From Rugamonas sp. A1-17 (lineage in GTDB: Bacteria > Pseudomonadota > Gammaproteobacteria > Burkholderiales > Burkholderiaceae_D): 64,000 bases of DNA. Every line of letters starts with the position of its first letter. Position 1 is the first letter of the stretch. Both the position numbers and the translations under genes were made by a program. The stretch lies in contig JAJLPB010000001.1 of assembly GCA_025548565.1 (NCBI GenBank), positions 372,001-436,000 on the forward strand, in the 5' to 3' direction. The notes beneath the pieces are model-generated. The model saw only the letters and a list, made by a program, of their open reading frames with translations. It made no database searches and was not told the origin of the DNA. Shown here piece after piece: positions 38,725 to 48,560 of this stretch.

Positions 38725-41700
38725 CTCGCTTCGATCCGGCCTGGCCCGCGTGATGGGCGGGGCTGGATTGCGCGGCGCAGGCCATCAGCTGCTGCGCCAG
38801 CGCTTCGATCTCCGGCGCCACCGGTGCGCCCAGCGCGCTCAATGCCATGCGCTGGTAGCGCCGGTAGACCGCCAGGCCTTCCTCGAAACTGGCGTCGTCC
38901 AGGTGGATGCGCATCAGGTCCGTGCTCAGGGCCTTGCAGTACGGGTCCGCCTCCAGCGCGCGCTCCAGCAGCTGCGCGGCGGCTGCCGTGTTGCCGGCGC
39001 GGGCCAACTGGCGGCCTGCATCGCCCAGCGCGCGCGCCAGTTTACCGCGCCATAGTTCGCGCCGCGCCAGCAGCCACGGCGCGCTTTCCCCGTGCAGCAA
39101 TTCTCCCCGGTACAGCGACAGCACTTGCATGGATGTCGCCAGCAGCTCGGCTTCGTGCGATGCCGCGGCGTCGCCGACGGTGCAGCATTCCTTCGTCAGG
39201 GGTTGCAGGCGCGCCAGCAGGCGTTCCAGCGCCGCCGTGTCGCTCCAGCAGCGCTGCGGCGCCAGCGACAGAGTTCCCTGTTCCAGCACGATACTGCCGG
39301 CGCCCACCGTCGTCCGCAGGCGCGACAGTGTGGTCTCCAGCGCGTGGCGCGCGGTGTCGCCGTCGGCGTCCGGCCATAGCAGCTCGGCGGCGTGGTCCAG
39401 CGATATGCTGGCCGGCGCGTGGGCGGCGATCAGTTTCAGGATGTCGAGCTGGCGGTGCTTGGATTTTCCTTGCGAGCGCAGTGGCTCGCCGTCGATGCGC
39501 AGCTCGAAGCCGCCGAAGACGCGCACCTGCACCGGCCATGGCCAGTGGTCGCCGGCGTCTTCCGGCGGGGCCAGGCGCCAGGCGCGTATCAGCGCGTTGG
39601 CCGCGTCGGGGACGATGCCGGCCGCCAGCGCGTGCGCGCACAGCGGTTGCAGGATGTGCGGCGTGGCGAAGGTCAGGTAGCTGCCCTGCGATGCGAAGTG
39701 GTACAGCGCGCGGCGCAGCTTTTCCTGCGCCAGCAGCAGCTGCGCCGGTTGCGCGCGTTGCAGTTGCTGCAGCGGTTGCGCCTTGCCGTCGGTGCCGGCG
39801 ATCAGCAGCCACGCTTCCAGCAGGTCGGCCCAGGTGGCGGCCAGCGGCGAGCGGTAGTCGGCGGCGTGCCGGCGCAGGACGGCCGTTTCGGCGGCGCAGC
39901 GGTCGCGGTCCAGCAGCGTGTAGGCGACGCAGCCGGCGGCCTGCGCGTAGATTTCATACGGGATGCTGCCGAAGCGCAGGGCCGCTTCGTGCGCCAGGCG
40001 CGCGTGTTCCAGCGCGCCATGGCCGTCGCCGCGGCAACTGGCCAGCCAGGTCTGCGTCAGCTGCAGGTGGGCCACCAGGTTGTGGTGCTGCGCCGGCGTC
40101 TGCTCGGCGATCTCGGTGGTGGCGGCGGCGGCTTTGTCGAGTTCTCCGCGCAGCAGGCAGGAGGCGGCATACAGCAGCACGTAGTGCGCGTCCATGATGC
40201 GGATGCCGCTGCTTTCCGAGCTGGCGCGGCAAGCGGCGAAGGTGGCGTCGAAGCGGGCGTGGTCCATGCCCGCCAGCGCGTCGTACAGCTGCACCAGGTG
40301 CGACAGGTAGCGCGCGTACGGCGGCAGCGTGGAAGCTTCCGGCAGCGCATCCAGCAGCACCCGCACCTTGCGCACTTCGGCGTAGCGGCCGGACTGGTAG
40401 TAGTGCTGGCCCAGCATCGCGCCCAGCCGCACCTTCAGCGTGGCATCGGCCGGCTGGCGCAGCACGTCCAGCGCACGCCGCTCCCACAAGTCCATGTCAT
40501 GGTGGCCGGGATCGGTCATGAACAAGCCGCTCCACATGCTGTGCGTCAGGTGGGCTTTCAGGCCGGGATCGGGCAGTTGGTCGTAGTCCTGCGCCGGATC
40601 CACGTGCCGCTGCAGGAAGGCGCGCAGCGGTTGTTCGGCGGCGCCGTCGAAGAAGTAGGAGCTGATGATGGCGCTCAGCGCCAGGAAACGGTGCATCGGC
40701 CGGTTCTGCTCCGTGAACGCCTCCAGCGCCTTGAGCAGCGCGGCGCGGGCGCGCGCGGTGTCGCTCATGAACACGGCCAGGCCGAGCCAGTAGTGGTGCC
40801 ACGCGCCGCGATGCGCTTCGGGCAGGGCGTCGATCCAGCGCGCCAGCGTGGTGTGGCGCGCGCTGGCCAGCATCGCCTCGGCGCGCGATTCGATCAGGCC
40901 TGCCGCGCGCTCGGGCATGCCATGTTCCAGTGCCAGCTTGATGGCGGCGTCGCCGTTGCCGTCGGCCAGCAGGGTGTCGACGCAGCCGGCGATCCAGGCT
41001 TGGCGCCGCGCCTCGTCGATGCGGGTGGCGGCCCACTTGCGCAGGAAGCCCTGGAACAGCGGGTGCAGCGCGTACTGGCGGCCGGGGTATTCGTAGATCA
41101 GCGCTCCCTGCGCGGCGAGGCGGGCCACGATGTCGGCCGCGTGCGGCGCGCCGGACAGCGTGGCCGCCCACGCGCCGCTGAAGCTCGGCAGCCAGCACAC
41201 GGCCAGCAGCGTGGCGCGTTCCTCGTCGCTGTAGGCGCTGAACACTTCCTCCGCCAGGTAGCCCACCATCGCTTCCGACAGCACGTCCTCGGCCGCCAGC
41301 GCCGCGCCGGGCCGGCGCTTGAGCCACGAGGCCACCAGCGCGATGCCGGCCGCCCAGCCGCGCGTGAAGTTGTAGACGCTGTCGGCGACGGTGTCGGCGT
41401 GGCCGACGCCCAGCACGTTGAGCAGCACTTCGGTTTCGTCGCGGCTGAAGGCCAGCGCGGCGCTGTCCAGTTCATGCATGTCGCCGTGCGCCAGCAGGCG
41501 CGCGCAGGCGGATGGCGGCAGCGCGCGGCTCAGCACCACCACCTTGCTGGCCGGCGGCAGCTCGGTCGCCAGCGTTTCGAGGAACTGGCGGAAGAAGGGG
41601 GCGTCCTGGCAGCGGTGGGCGTCGTCCATGACGATGCGGCTGGCCGGCGCCAGCGCCGCGCCCAGCGAGCGCGCGTACAGCCGCAGGTAGCCCTGCAGCG

Positions 41701-42001
41701 CCGGCAGGTGTTCGCGCAGCAGCGGCGGCGGTTGCCAGTCCGGCGCCACGCCGCCGTTGACGATGGCCTGTTCGAAGTAGAGCAGGAAGCTGGCCGGGTC
41801 GATGTCGGCTTCGTCCAGCCGCAGCCAGGCCACAGTGGGGCCGGCGGCCTGGCAGAACTCCAGTCCCAGGCTGGTCTTGCCGGAACCGGCCGGCGCGGCG
41901 ATCCAGGTCAGCGTGGCGGGGGAGTCGAGCACCGTCTGCACGGCGCTGTTGCGGCCGATGAGGCGGGCGACGGGACGGGAAGTCTTGGCGAGTGAGGCCA
42001 T
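38717..42001 (-). CDS. MalT-like ATP-dependent transcriptional regulator with BTAD domain
   Basis: From ATG 42001 (AAGGA 9 bases upstream; the frame extends to 42067) it has 1094 residues. An N-terminal STAND NTPase has Walker A APAGSGKTSLGLEF near residue 40 and VVLSRALPP after the Walker B. A long helical/TPR-type middle follows. The end (about 825-1094) has a winged-helix-like QVRVFGGFELRIDGEP with the BTAD (bacterial transcriptional activator) TPR domain. No LuxR-type HTH is seen. It should bind a ligand or partner and activate a target; the next gene on this strand (1038-residue protein) is an obvious candidate. Confidence 0.85.
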   Translation of the reverse strand: MASLAKTSRPVARLIGRNSAVQTVLDSPATLTWIAAPAGSGKTSLGLEFCQAAGPTVAWLRLDEADIDPASFLLYFEQAIVNGGVAPDWQPPPLLREHLPALQGYLRLYARSLGAALAPASRIVMDDAHRCQDAPFFRQFLETLATELPPASKVVVLSRALPPSACARLLAHGDMHELDSAALAFSRDETEVLLNVLGVGHADTVADSVYNFTRGWAAGIALVASWLKRRPGAALAAEDVLSEAMVGYLAEEVFSAYSDEERATLLAVCWLPSFSGAWAATLSGAPHAADIVARLAAQGALIYEYPGRQYALHPLFQGFLRKWAATRIDEARRQAWIAGCVDTLLADGNGDAAIKLALEHGMPERAAGLIESRAEAMLASARHTTLARWIDALPEAHRGAWHHYWLGLAVFMSDTARARAALLKALEAFTEQNRPMHRFLALSAIISSYFFDGAAEQPLRAFLQRHVDPAQDYDQLPDPGLKAHLTHSMWSGLFMTDPGHHDMDLWERRALDVLRQPADATLKVRLGAMLGQHYYQSGRYAEVRKVRVLLDALPEASTLPPYARYLSHLVQLYDALAGMDHARFDATFAACRASSESSGIRIMDAHYVLLYAASCLLRGELDKAAAATTEIAEQTPAQHHNLVAHLQLTQTWLASCRGDGHGALEHARLAHEAALRFGSIPYEIYAQAAGCVAYTLLDRDRCAAETAVLRRHAADYRSPLAATWADLLEAWLLIAGTDGKAQPLQQLQRAQPAQLLLAQEKLRRALYHFASQGSYLTFATPHILQPLCAHALAAGIVPDAANALIRAWRLAPPEDAGDHWPWPVQVRVFGGFELRIDGEPLRSQGKSKHRQLDILKLIAAHAPASISLDHAAELLWPDADGDTARHALETTLSRLRTTVGAGSIVLEQGTLSLAPQRCWSDTAALERLLARLQPLTKECCTVGDAAASHEAELLATSMQVLSLYRGELLHGESAPWLLARRELWRGKLARALGDAGRQLARAGNTAAAAQLLERALEADPYCKALSTDLMRIHLDDASFEEGLAVYRRYQRMALSALGAPVAPEIEALAQQLMACAAQSSPAHHAGQAGSKRAT

Positions 42002-42107
42002 GGTGGCGGTTCCTTGAGGCGAATTGCGCAGGAACAACCAGTTTAATTCTGAATGCCAAAAGAACAAATCTTAAATTTCGACAACTATCATGCCGCAAGG
42101 GGGGCCT

Positions 42108-42186
42108 GTCGTTCCGGCGCAGGCCGGAACCCATACTGCGCCCGCTTCGGACGCGTTCTATGGATTCCCGCCTGCGCGGGAATGAC
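42108..42186. repeat. Paired inverted palindromic repeat (REPIN-like)
   Basis: Two hairpins face each other: GTCGTTCCGGC-GCAG-GCCGGAAC at 42108-42130 and GGATTCCCGC-CTGC-GCGGGAATGAC near 42162-42186, bracketing a short spacer. The ends (GTCGTTCC... and ...GGAATGAC) are inverted. The form is like a REPIN or short MITE. Confidence 0.75.
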
Positions 42187-42195
42187 GGGGGCGGC

Positions 42196-45100
42196 TTAGA
42201 CCGGATCGACCTTGTTGGTCAGCGTGAAGTGCGCCTCGGCGTAGTTGTCGCCGTCGACGAACATCCACCAGGTGCCGGTCTTGTTCGGCCCGACGGTGAA
42301 CGGCGCCAGATGGCCTTCCTGGTAGTTGTCGCCGTCGGCGTAGCCCTCGCCGTAGCAGCGCAGCGTGGCCTTGACCTGGATGACGTCATTGGCCAGCAGG
42401 TCCAGCGTCAGGATCAGGCGGCCCATCGCGTCGTCGGCCACCTGGTCGAACACCTTGACCGCGTGGGTGCTGGACGACGGCCCCAGTTGCGCGACGTTGT
42501 AGAAGTCGCCCACGCTGTGCGGATACGCGGCGGCGGCGAATTCATAGTCGGTAGTCGCCATCCAGCCCTCGATGGTCAGGCGGCGGAACCAGTGCGGCGG
42601 CGGTTGCAGGTCCAGCGTCAGGTTGGCGGTCTGGTTGGCCGCCACCGTCGCCGAGGCGCTGCCGCGCAGTTCCTGCTTATCGGCCGTCACCAGCACGCTG
42701 CCCACCGGTACGCCGGTGAGCGTGAAGCTGCCGTCGGCCGCCGTGTGCGTGAACTGGTTCTGCGAGATCTGCACGTTGACGCCGGCCGCCGCCTTGCCCT
42801 GGTAGTGCACCACGCCGTGCAGCGTGCCGGTCTGCGCCACCTTCTTCCATTTGTAGATGGTCACTTCCTCCCAGCGCGCCGGCCGGTAGATCAGCGGCTC
42901 GCAATAGCCGTACAGCGGCGCGTCGAAGAAGCACAGGTTGGCGGGGCTGACGGCGTTGGCGTCGCCGGTGTGGCGCCAGGCATCGGAATCCTTGGCGTCG
43001 GTGTCGCACCAGTCGGAGGCGAAGGCGTTGAGCATCTGGTTGGCGGTATCGTCGGCGGCGTCGGTCAGCGCGTTGCCGAACCAGCCGGCGCTCTCCAGCA
43101 CCATTTCGTGGATCTTCGAGTACAGCACCTCGCCGGCGGCGATGCGTTCGTCGGACTGGTAGAGGTACAAGCCGTCCGGCGTGGACGGCGTGATGCCGGC
43201 GCCGGCGGCCAGGTCGCTCTGTTCCAGCATGCCGCCTTCCATCGGCACGCCGGACTGCCTGATCGACATCCACAGCAGCGACGAGCACACCGTCGGGAAG
43301 GTGTTGGCGGCCCACTTGGCGCTGGCCGGCGCCTTGTCGGTCAGGCCGATGGCGGGATTGGTGTAGCAGAAGAAGCGGTAGTGGCTCTTGCCGGCCTGCT
43401 GCGCGGCGAAATCGGCGATGCCGTGCAGCGTCTGGCGGATCTCCAGCGTTTCCTTCAGCGGATCGGGCTTGACCACCATGGCCGGCACGATCTCCGGCGC
43501 CACGCCGCCCAGGTCCAGCTTGGATTCGATGGTGGCGAAGCCGGCGATCGAATGCTTCTTGCCGGTCTCGGGATCGACCATGTCCTCGCCATCGACCGCG
43601 TGTGCGACGGTCTGCGTGACCACGCCCGGCCACAGGTATTTGAGCACGTCGGGACGGGCCCCGTCGCCGCCGATGAATTCGATCAGTCGGTCTTCCGACG
43701 CGGTCGAGTGGGTGATCTCGTCGCGGTTGCGGGTCATGATGCCGGAGTGCGAGTAGCGCTGCGGCGGCGTCACCGTCTGCAGCACGGCGGAGATCAGGCT
43801 GCCGTTGCTGGGGTTGAGGATCAAGTCGCCCTTCTTGGCGTTCATGAAGCGTGGCGGCATCTGCATCCAGCGTTTTTCCTGGGTCGGCATGCAGTACATG
43901 CCGTCGGGGATGTGGTCCGGCATATTCCACGGATCGCATTCCTGGCCCTCGACCGGGAACGGCGGCTCCACGTGCAGGTCCATCGCCGTCAGCGTCTGCA
44001 GCGGTTGCAGCGCGGTCGCCAGCGCGGCCGGCATGCGGCTTACGCCCACTTGCAGCGTCGACGCGGCAGCCGGCAGCATGCCGTAGCTGCCCAGGCGCGC
44101 CACTTCGTCCAGCGTGATCATCGCGGGATCGGCGACCAGCTGGCGGCTGGCCAGGTCGCTCAGCAGGGCCTGCGCGTTGGCGTTGACCAGCAGCTTCTTG
44201 CTCATGTGCTGCGGCAGGTCGAAGTGCGCGCTGACGCGCACCGGCAGGCCGTTCGGCGCCGTGCCGCGATAGTGCACGCTGAAGGCGATGGCTTGCTTCG
44301 GCAGCTGCGCTTTCGGGATGACGACGTCGATGCGGGTCGCGGCCTGCGCCTTCAGCACGACGGCGCTGGCGGTGGCGGGGCGCAGTTCGAATTCGCGCGG
44401 ACCGTCTTCATAGGCCAGCTCCAGCTGCATGCTGCTCAAGGTCAGGTTGTTCGCTTCGGGATTGCGCACGACGAAGCTGGCGCGGTAGCTGCCGTCGATG
44501 AATTGGGCGCTGAAGTCGCTGCTCTCGACCGGCGGCTGCAGCACGCCGCGCTGGCGCGCGAGGAAGTAGGGATTGGCCACGCTGACGCTGCGCTGGATCG
44601 TGCGCGCCGCTTCGCCCGGCTGCTGCACCGTCACCTGCACGTGGAACACCGTGTGCGGCCGATTGGGATTGAGCTGCGCGGAGAAGTCATGCTGCAGCGT
44701 GGGATGCGTGCTGCCCAGCGCGACGGCGCCCAGCTGCCAGTTGTAGACGGCGGCTGTGGCGCCGCCGCCCATGTTGATGGCGGCGCGCGGCGGCGTGGTG
44801 GTCAGGATGGGATGGCTGGCGGCGTCGCGCGCGGGGATGGTCAATGCGCTCATCGCGGTCTTGCGCGGCACGATGGGGCCAGTTGGAACGGCCGGAGTGC
44901 GGGGCTTGATCTCGATGCGTGGACGCGGCGTGCCCTGGGTGCGGCGCTCGGGCGCGTTCTGCACCGTCAGTATCATCGTGGTCGGATTATGCGGCGCGCT
45001 GCGCACCGTCAGCATCGGCGGCTGCTTGCCGTCGGCGGGGGCGTTGATCTGGACTTCGGCCTTGAGCTTCTCGATGGCGCCGCGCTTGCCGGCGACGACG

Positions 45101-45312
45101 TTGATGGTCTTCTTGCCGGCCCGGTTCCAGACCAGGTACTGCTTGGAGCCGGGCACGCCGTTGATGCTGATGTTGGCGCTTTCGTTGTTGTCGTAGGACT
45201 GGCCGTTCGGCGCCTTGACTTCGACGCAGACGCTGTCGCCGATGGCGGCCACGGTTGGCGTGCAGACGACGGAACCAAGCAGCGGGGTTGGGGCGGTTGG
45301 TGCTTGCAACAT
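42196..45312 (-). CDS. Large protein with permuted NlpC/P60-like motifs and carboxypeptidase-regulatory-like domain
   Basis: I chose ATG 45312 (MLQAPTAPTPLLG), directly behind CAGGAG, giving 1038 residues; another ATG at 45330 lacks one. Near residue 495 KKGDLILNPSNG begins a block with SHSGIMTRN (His near 520) and later FPTVCSSLLW (Cys near 676). His before Cys in this spacing suggests a permuted NlpC/P60 (YiiX/DUF830-like) cysteine peptidase or amidase. Residues about 829-900 form a carboxypeptidase-regulatory-like fold (GTLHGVVHYQG, DGSFTLTGVPVG). The first 400 residues are beta-rich. No signal peptide is visible. I cannot state the substrate. Confidence 0.65.
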   Translation of the reverse strand: MLQAPTAPTPLLGSVVCTPTVAAIGDSVCVEVKAPNGQSYDNNESANISINGVPGSKQYLVWNRAGKKTINVVAGKRGAIEKLKAEVQINAPADGKQPPMLTVRSAPHNPTTMILTVQNAPERRTQGTPRPRIEIKPRTPAVPTGPIVPRKTAMSALTIPARDAASHPILTTTPPRAAINMGGGATAAVYNWQLGAVALGSTHPTLQHDFSAQLNPNRPHTVFHVQVTVQQPGEAARTIQRSVSVANPYFLARQRGVLQPPVESSDFSAQFIDGSYRASFVVRNPEANNLTLSSMQLELAYEDGPREFELRPATASAVVLKAQAATRIDVVIPKAQLPKQAIAFSVHYRGTAPNGLPVRVSAHFDLPQHMSKKLLVNANAQALLSDLASRQLVADPAMITLDEVARLGSYGMLPAAASTLQVGVSRMPAALATALQPLQTLTAMDLHVEPPFPVEGQECDPWNMPDHIPDGMYCMPTQEKRWMQMPPRFMNAKKGDLILNPSNGSLISAVLQTVTPPQRYSHSGIMTRNRDEITHSTASEDRLIEFIGGDGARPDVLKYLWPGVVTQTVAHAVDGEDMVDPETGKKHSIAGFATIESKLDLGGVAPEIVPAMVVKPDPLKETLEIRQTLHGIADFAAQQAGKSHYRFFCYTNPAIGLTDKAPASAKWAANTFPTVCSSLLWMSIRQSGVPMEGGMLEQSDLAAGAGITPSTPDGLYLYQSDERIAAGEVLYSKIHEMVLESAGWFGNALTDAADDTANQMLNAFASDWCDTDAKDSDAWRHTGDANAVSPANLCFFDAPLYGYCEPLIYRPARWEEVTIYKWKKVAQTGTLHGVVHYQGKAAAGVNVQISQNQFTHTAADGSFTLTGVPVGSVLVTADKQELRGSASATVAANQTANLTLDLQPPPHWFRRLTIEGWMATTDYEFAAAAYPHSVGDFYNVAQLGPSSSTHAVKVFDQVADDAMGRLILTLDLLANDVIQVKATLRCYGEGYADGDNYQEGHLAPFTVGPNKTGTWWMFVDGDNYAEAHFTLTNKVDPV

Positions 45313-45330
45313 GGGAACTCCTGTGGACAT

Positions 45331-45377
45331 TGGGAATGGTTGTGTCAGGCCTGTTTTCGGCGGGCCTGGTGTTCCCA
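45331..45377. other. Inverted repeat between phrB and the 1038-residue gene
   Basis: TGGGAA (45331-45336) pairs with TTCCCA (45372-45377), and CAGGCC (45346-45351) with GGCCTG (45363-45368), with internal unpaired bases. It lies in the leader of the 1038-residue gene on the minus strand. There is no T-run. A regulator site or a weak 3' end of phrB are both possible. Confidence 0.4.
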
Positions 45378-45418
45378 GTGTCGTGCGGAGCGTCCCACAA
45401 ATCGCTCACAAATGGACG

Positions 45419-46855
45419 CTAGTCGGTCTTCTTCACCACCGCGTAGCGCTCCAGCGTGCGCTTGCGCGCTTCGTCGTGCATGACCAGCGGATCGGGATAG
45501 TCCAGCGGCAGCATGCGCGGCACCAGCCACGGCGCGTGGATTTCCTTGTCGCTCAAGTCCTTCAACTGCGGCAGGTAGCGGCGGATGAACTTGCCCGAGG
45601 CGTCGAACTTTTCCGATTGCGTGATCGGATTGAAGATGCGGAAGTAGGGCTGGGCGTCGCAGCCGGACGATGAGGCCCACTGCCAGCCGCCGTTGTTGGA
45701 GGCCAGGTCGAAGTCGTTCAGGTGCTGCGCGAAGTAGGCCTCGCCACGGCGCCAGTCGATGCCCAGGTCCTTGATCAGGAAGCAGGCCGTCACCATGCGC
45801 AGGCGGTTGTGCATGTAGCCGGTCTGGTTCAGCTGCGCCATGGCGGCGTCCACCAGCGGATAGCCGGTGCGGCCCTCGCACCAGGCGGCGAACAGCTCGT
45901 CCGCGTGCGGGCCGGTTTCCCATTCGATGGCGTCGTAGGCCGGCTTGTAGGATCCGCCCACCACGTGCGGGTTGTGGTACAGGATCATCGCGTAAAACTC
46001 GCGCCAGATCAATTCCGCCAGCCACACCGGCGCGCCTTCGCCGCCTGCGCCACACGCCATCAGGTCCAGCACGGTGCGCACCAGGTGCCGCACCGACAGC
46101 GTGCCGAAGCGGAAGTGGATCGACAAATAGGACGGGCTCTTCACGGCCGGATAGTCGCGCGCCTCCTTGTAGCTGGCGATGCGGGGCAGGAAGTCTTCCA
46201 GCAGCGCGGCCGCGCCGGACATGCCGGTCGGGATCTTCAGCGCGGCCAGGTTGCTGGGCTCGAAGCCGAGCTCGGCCAGTGTCGGCAGGGCCGGGGCGTT
46301 GGCCGGGGCCGGCGCCAGCCGCGCGGCCAGCGGTTCGACGTGGTGGGGCGCCAGCACGGACGGGTCCGCTTCCAGCTTCTTCAGCCAGGCATTTTTGTAG
46401 GGCGTGAACACCGAGAACACGCCGCCGGTCTGCGACAGCACTTCGCTCTTCTCGAAGATCACCTGGTCCTTGCAACTGACGAAGCGGCGGCCGTCGGCCT
46501 GCAGCGCCCGCTCGACGGCGGCGTCGCGGGCGATGGCTTGCGGCTCGTAGTCGTGGTTGCAGTAGACGGCGTCCACGCCCAGCTCGGCGGCCAGGGCCGG
46601 GATCGCGGCGGCCGGATCGGCATGGCGCACGATCAGGTGGCCGCCCAGTTGTCGCAGCTCCGCCGCCACTTCGGCGATGCTGGCATGGATGAAGTCGACC
46701 CGCCGGTCGCGGCGCGGCAGGCCGGCCAGAATGGTGGTGTCATAGACAAAAACGCAGTACACGCGGGCGCTGTCCCGCAGGGCGCGGTGCAGGGCCGCAT
46801 GGTCGAAAACCCGCAAATCGCGGCGCAGCCAGAGCAGGGAGGAATTCAGTTTCAT
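45419..46855 (-). CDS. phrB: Deoxyribodipyrimidine photolyase (cryptochrome/photolyase family)
   Basis: The 478-residue protein begins with LLWLRRDLRVFDHAAL, the photolyase N-terminal domain, and has the FAD-binding C-terminal motifs ELIWREFYAMILYHNPHV, RTGYPLVDAAMAQL and WQWASSSGCDAQPYFRIFNP, typical of class I CPD photolyases. It repairs UV pyrimidine dimers with blue light, using FAD and an antenna cofactor. It is divergent from algH. Confidence 0.95.
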   Translation of the reverse strand: MKLNSSLLWLRRDLRVFDHAALHRALRDSARVYCVFVYDTTILAGLPRRDRRVDFIHASIAEVAAELRQLGGHLIVRHADPAAAIPALAAELGVDAVYCNHDYEPQAIARDAAVERALQADGRRFVSCKDQVIFEKSEVLSQTGGVFSVFTPYKNAWLKKLEADPSVLAPHHVEPLAARLAPAPANAPALPTLAELGFEPSNLAALKIPTGMSGAAALLEDFLPRIASYKEARDYPAVKSPSYLSIHFRFGTLSVRHLVRTVLDLMACGAGGEGAPVWLAELIWREFYAMILYHNPHVVGGSYKPAYDAIEWETGPHADELFAAWCEGRTGYPLVDAAMAQLNQTGYMHNRLRMVTACFLIKDLGIDWRRGEAYFAQHLNDFDLASNNGGWQWASSSGCDAQPYFRIFNPITQSEKFDASGKFIRRYLPQLKDLSDKEIHAPWLVPRMLPLDYPDPLVMHDEARKRTLERYAVVKKTD

Positions 46856-46989
46856 TGAGTCTGTGTCAATCTCGTGTGGGAACTCAAACGTGGCCGCTTC
46901 CGCAATTCAGTGTAAACTAGCGGTTAGACAGAGTTGCTAGCCGCGCGAATACTACAGTAATTGTCAGCAGCACAGAAAGAACCACGCAT

Positions 46990-47640
46990 ATGAAGAAAAG
47001 CAAAATCGGCCAAACTCTCCCTGTACCCGGCATGCTCCAGGAAGCCGGCGATCCGTTGGAAGCCCCAGGCGCCGGCGCCACCGCCACCCTGAACCTGGCA
47101 AATCATTTCCTGATTGCAATGCCTTCCATGCAAGATCCGGTGTTTGGCGGGACTGTCGTGTACGTGTGCGAGCACAATGAAAACGGCGTGCTGGGCGTGG
47201 TCATCAACAAACCCACCGACATGACGATGGAAGTGCTGTTCGAGCGCATCGACCTCAAATTGGAGTCCAATGTCGACGTCGACGCCCCCATCATGTTCGG
47301 CGGCCCCGTCCAGGACGACCGCGGCTTCGTGCTGCACACGCCGGGCACCCGCTATTCGTCGTCGCTGACGGTGACCGAGGACGTGGCCTTCACCACCTCG
47401 ATCGACGTGCTGGAGGCCGTGGCCGCCGGCGAAGGTCCGCCGCGCATGCTGGTGTCGATCGGCTATTCGGGCTGGAGCCCGGGCCAGCTGGAGGACGAGA
47501 TCAGCCGCAACGGCTGGCTGACCGTGGGCGCCGACCCCGACATCCTGTTCAAGCTGCCGATCGAGGAGCGCTACACGGCCGCCATGCGCCTGCTGGGCAT
47601 CGATCCGCTGATGCTGACCTCGGAGGCCGGGCATGCATAA
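46990..47640 (+). CDS. algH: YqgE/AlgH family protein (UPF0301)
   Basis: The 216-residue protein carries the AlgH core: NLANHFLIAMPSMQDPVFGG and VYVCEHNENGVLGVVINKP, then MFGGPVQDDRGFVLH. The function of this family is not established, although in Pseudomonas it was linked to alginate regulation. A 25-residue N-terminal extension precedes the usual start. It is followed by ruvX, the common pairing. Confidence 0.92.
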   Translation: MKKSKIGQTLPVPGMLQEAGDPLEAPGAGATATLNLANHFLIAMPSMQDPVFGGTVVYVCEHNENGVLGVVINKPTDMTMEVLFERIDLKLESNVDVDAPIMFGGPVQDDRGFVLHTPGTRYSSSLTVTEDVAFTTSIDVLEAVAAGEGPPRMLVSIGYSGWSPGQLEDEISRNGWLTVGADPDILFKLPIEERYTAAMRLLGIDPLMLTSEAGHA

Positions 47641-47655
47641 GGTGCCAGGCTAACC

Positions 47656-48042
47656 GTGACCATCGAGACCATCTTCGCATTCGATTTCGGCGTCAAGCGC
47701 ATCGGCGTCGCCATGGGCAACACCATGATTCGCCAGGCCGAGCCGGTCAAGGTGATCGCCGCCATCGACAACGCCACCCGCTTTGCCGACATCCAGGCGC
47801 TGCTGGACGAGTGGAAGCCGGCGCGGCTGGTGGTCGGCCTGCCCATGCATCCCGACGGCGCCGAGCACGAGATGACGGCGCGCGCCCGCAAGTTCGCCAA
47901 CCAGCTGCACGGCCGCTTCAGCCTGCCGGTGGAGCTGGTGGACGAACGCTATTCCTCGGCCGTGATCACGGCCAGGCGCGGCGAGGTCATCGACGACCGC
48001 GCCGCCGCCATCATCCTGCAACAATATTTCGACACTCATTAA
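47656..48042 (+). CDS. ruvX: Putative pre-16S rRNA nuclease / Holliday junction resolvase-like YqgF
   Basis: The 128-residue protein has the RNase H-like YqgF fold: IFAFDFGVKRIGVAMGN with the first catalytic Asp, VVGLPMHPDGAEHEM, and VDERYSSAVITAR with Asp/Glu. GTG 47656 is the start. It is thought to trim 16S rRNA 5' ends. It lies between algH and pyrR. Confidence 0.93.
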   Translation: MTIETIFAFDFGVKRIGVAMGNTMIRQAEPVKVIAAIDNATRFADIQALLDEWKPARLVVGLPMHPDGAEHEMTARARKFANQLHGRFSLPVELVDERYSSAVITARRGEVIDDRAAAIILQQYFDTH

Positions 48043-48046
48043 ACCC

Positions 48047-48556
48047 ATGTCCACACTGAATCCCCACCAACTCGACGCCGAAGCGCTGTACGCGACCCTG
48101 CTGGCCGACGTCAAAGCCGGCCTGGCCGGCGTGGCCGATGTCGCCATCGTCGGCATCCACTCCGGCGGCGCCTGGATCGCCGAGCGCCTCGCGGCCGACC
48201 TCGGCCTGTCCGCCCGCTGCGGCGTGCTGGACGTTTCGTTCTACCGCGACGACTACGCCAAGAAGGGCCTGCCGGCCGACATCAAGCCGACCAACATCGG
48301 CTTCGACGTGGCGGCCGCCAACATCCTGCTGGTGGACGACGTGCTGTACACCGGCCGCACCACGCGCGCCGCGATCAACGAGCTGTTCGACTACGGCCGC
48401 CCGGCGCGCATCATGCTGGCCGCGCTGGTCGACCGCGGCGAGCGCCAGCTGCCGGTGGCGGCCGACTTCGTCGCCGGCCACGTGCAGGTGCCGCCGGGGC
48501 AGGCGCTGGTGCTCAAGCGCGCCGACGATGGAAAATTCACGCTAACCATAGAATAA
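48047..48556 (+). CDS. pyrR: PyrR bifunctional-type protein / uracil phosphoribosyltransferase
   Basis: The 169-residue protein shows the PRPP-binding loop [18 protein letters not shown] and [14 protein letters not shown] near the N-terminus. In proteobacteria PyrR homologues usually act as uracil phosphoribosyltransferases or without RNA regulation; no pyr attenuator was recognised in this window. It is 4 bases after ruvX and 4 bases before pyrB, so it is part of the pyrimidine operon. Confidence 0.9.
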   Translation: MSTLNPHQLDAEALYATLLADVKAGLAGVADVAIVGIHSGGAWIAERLAADLGLSARCGVLDVSFYRDDYAKKGLPADIKPTNIGFDVAAANILLVDDVLYTGRTTRAAINELFDYGRPARIMLAALVDRGERQLPVAADFVAGHVQVPPGQALVLKRADDGKFTLTIE

Positions 48557-48560
48557 AACC

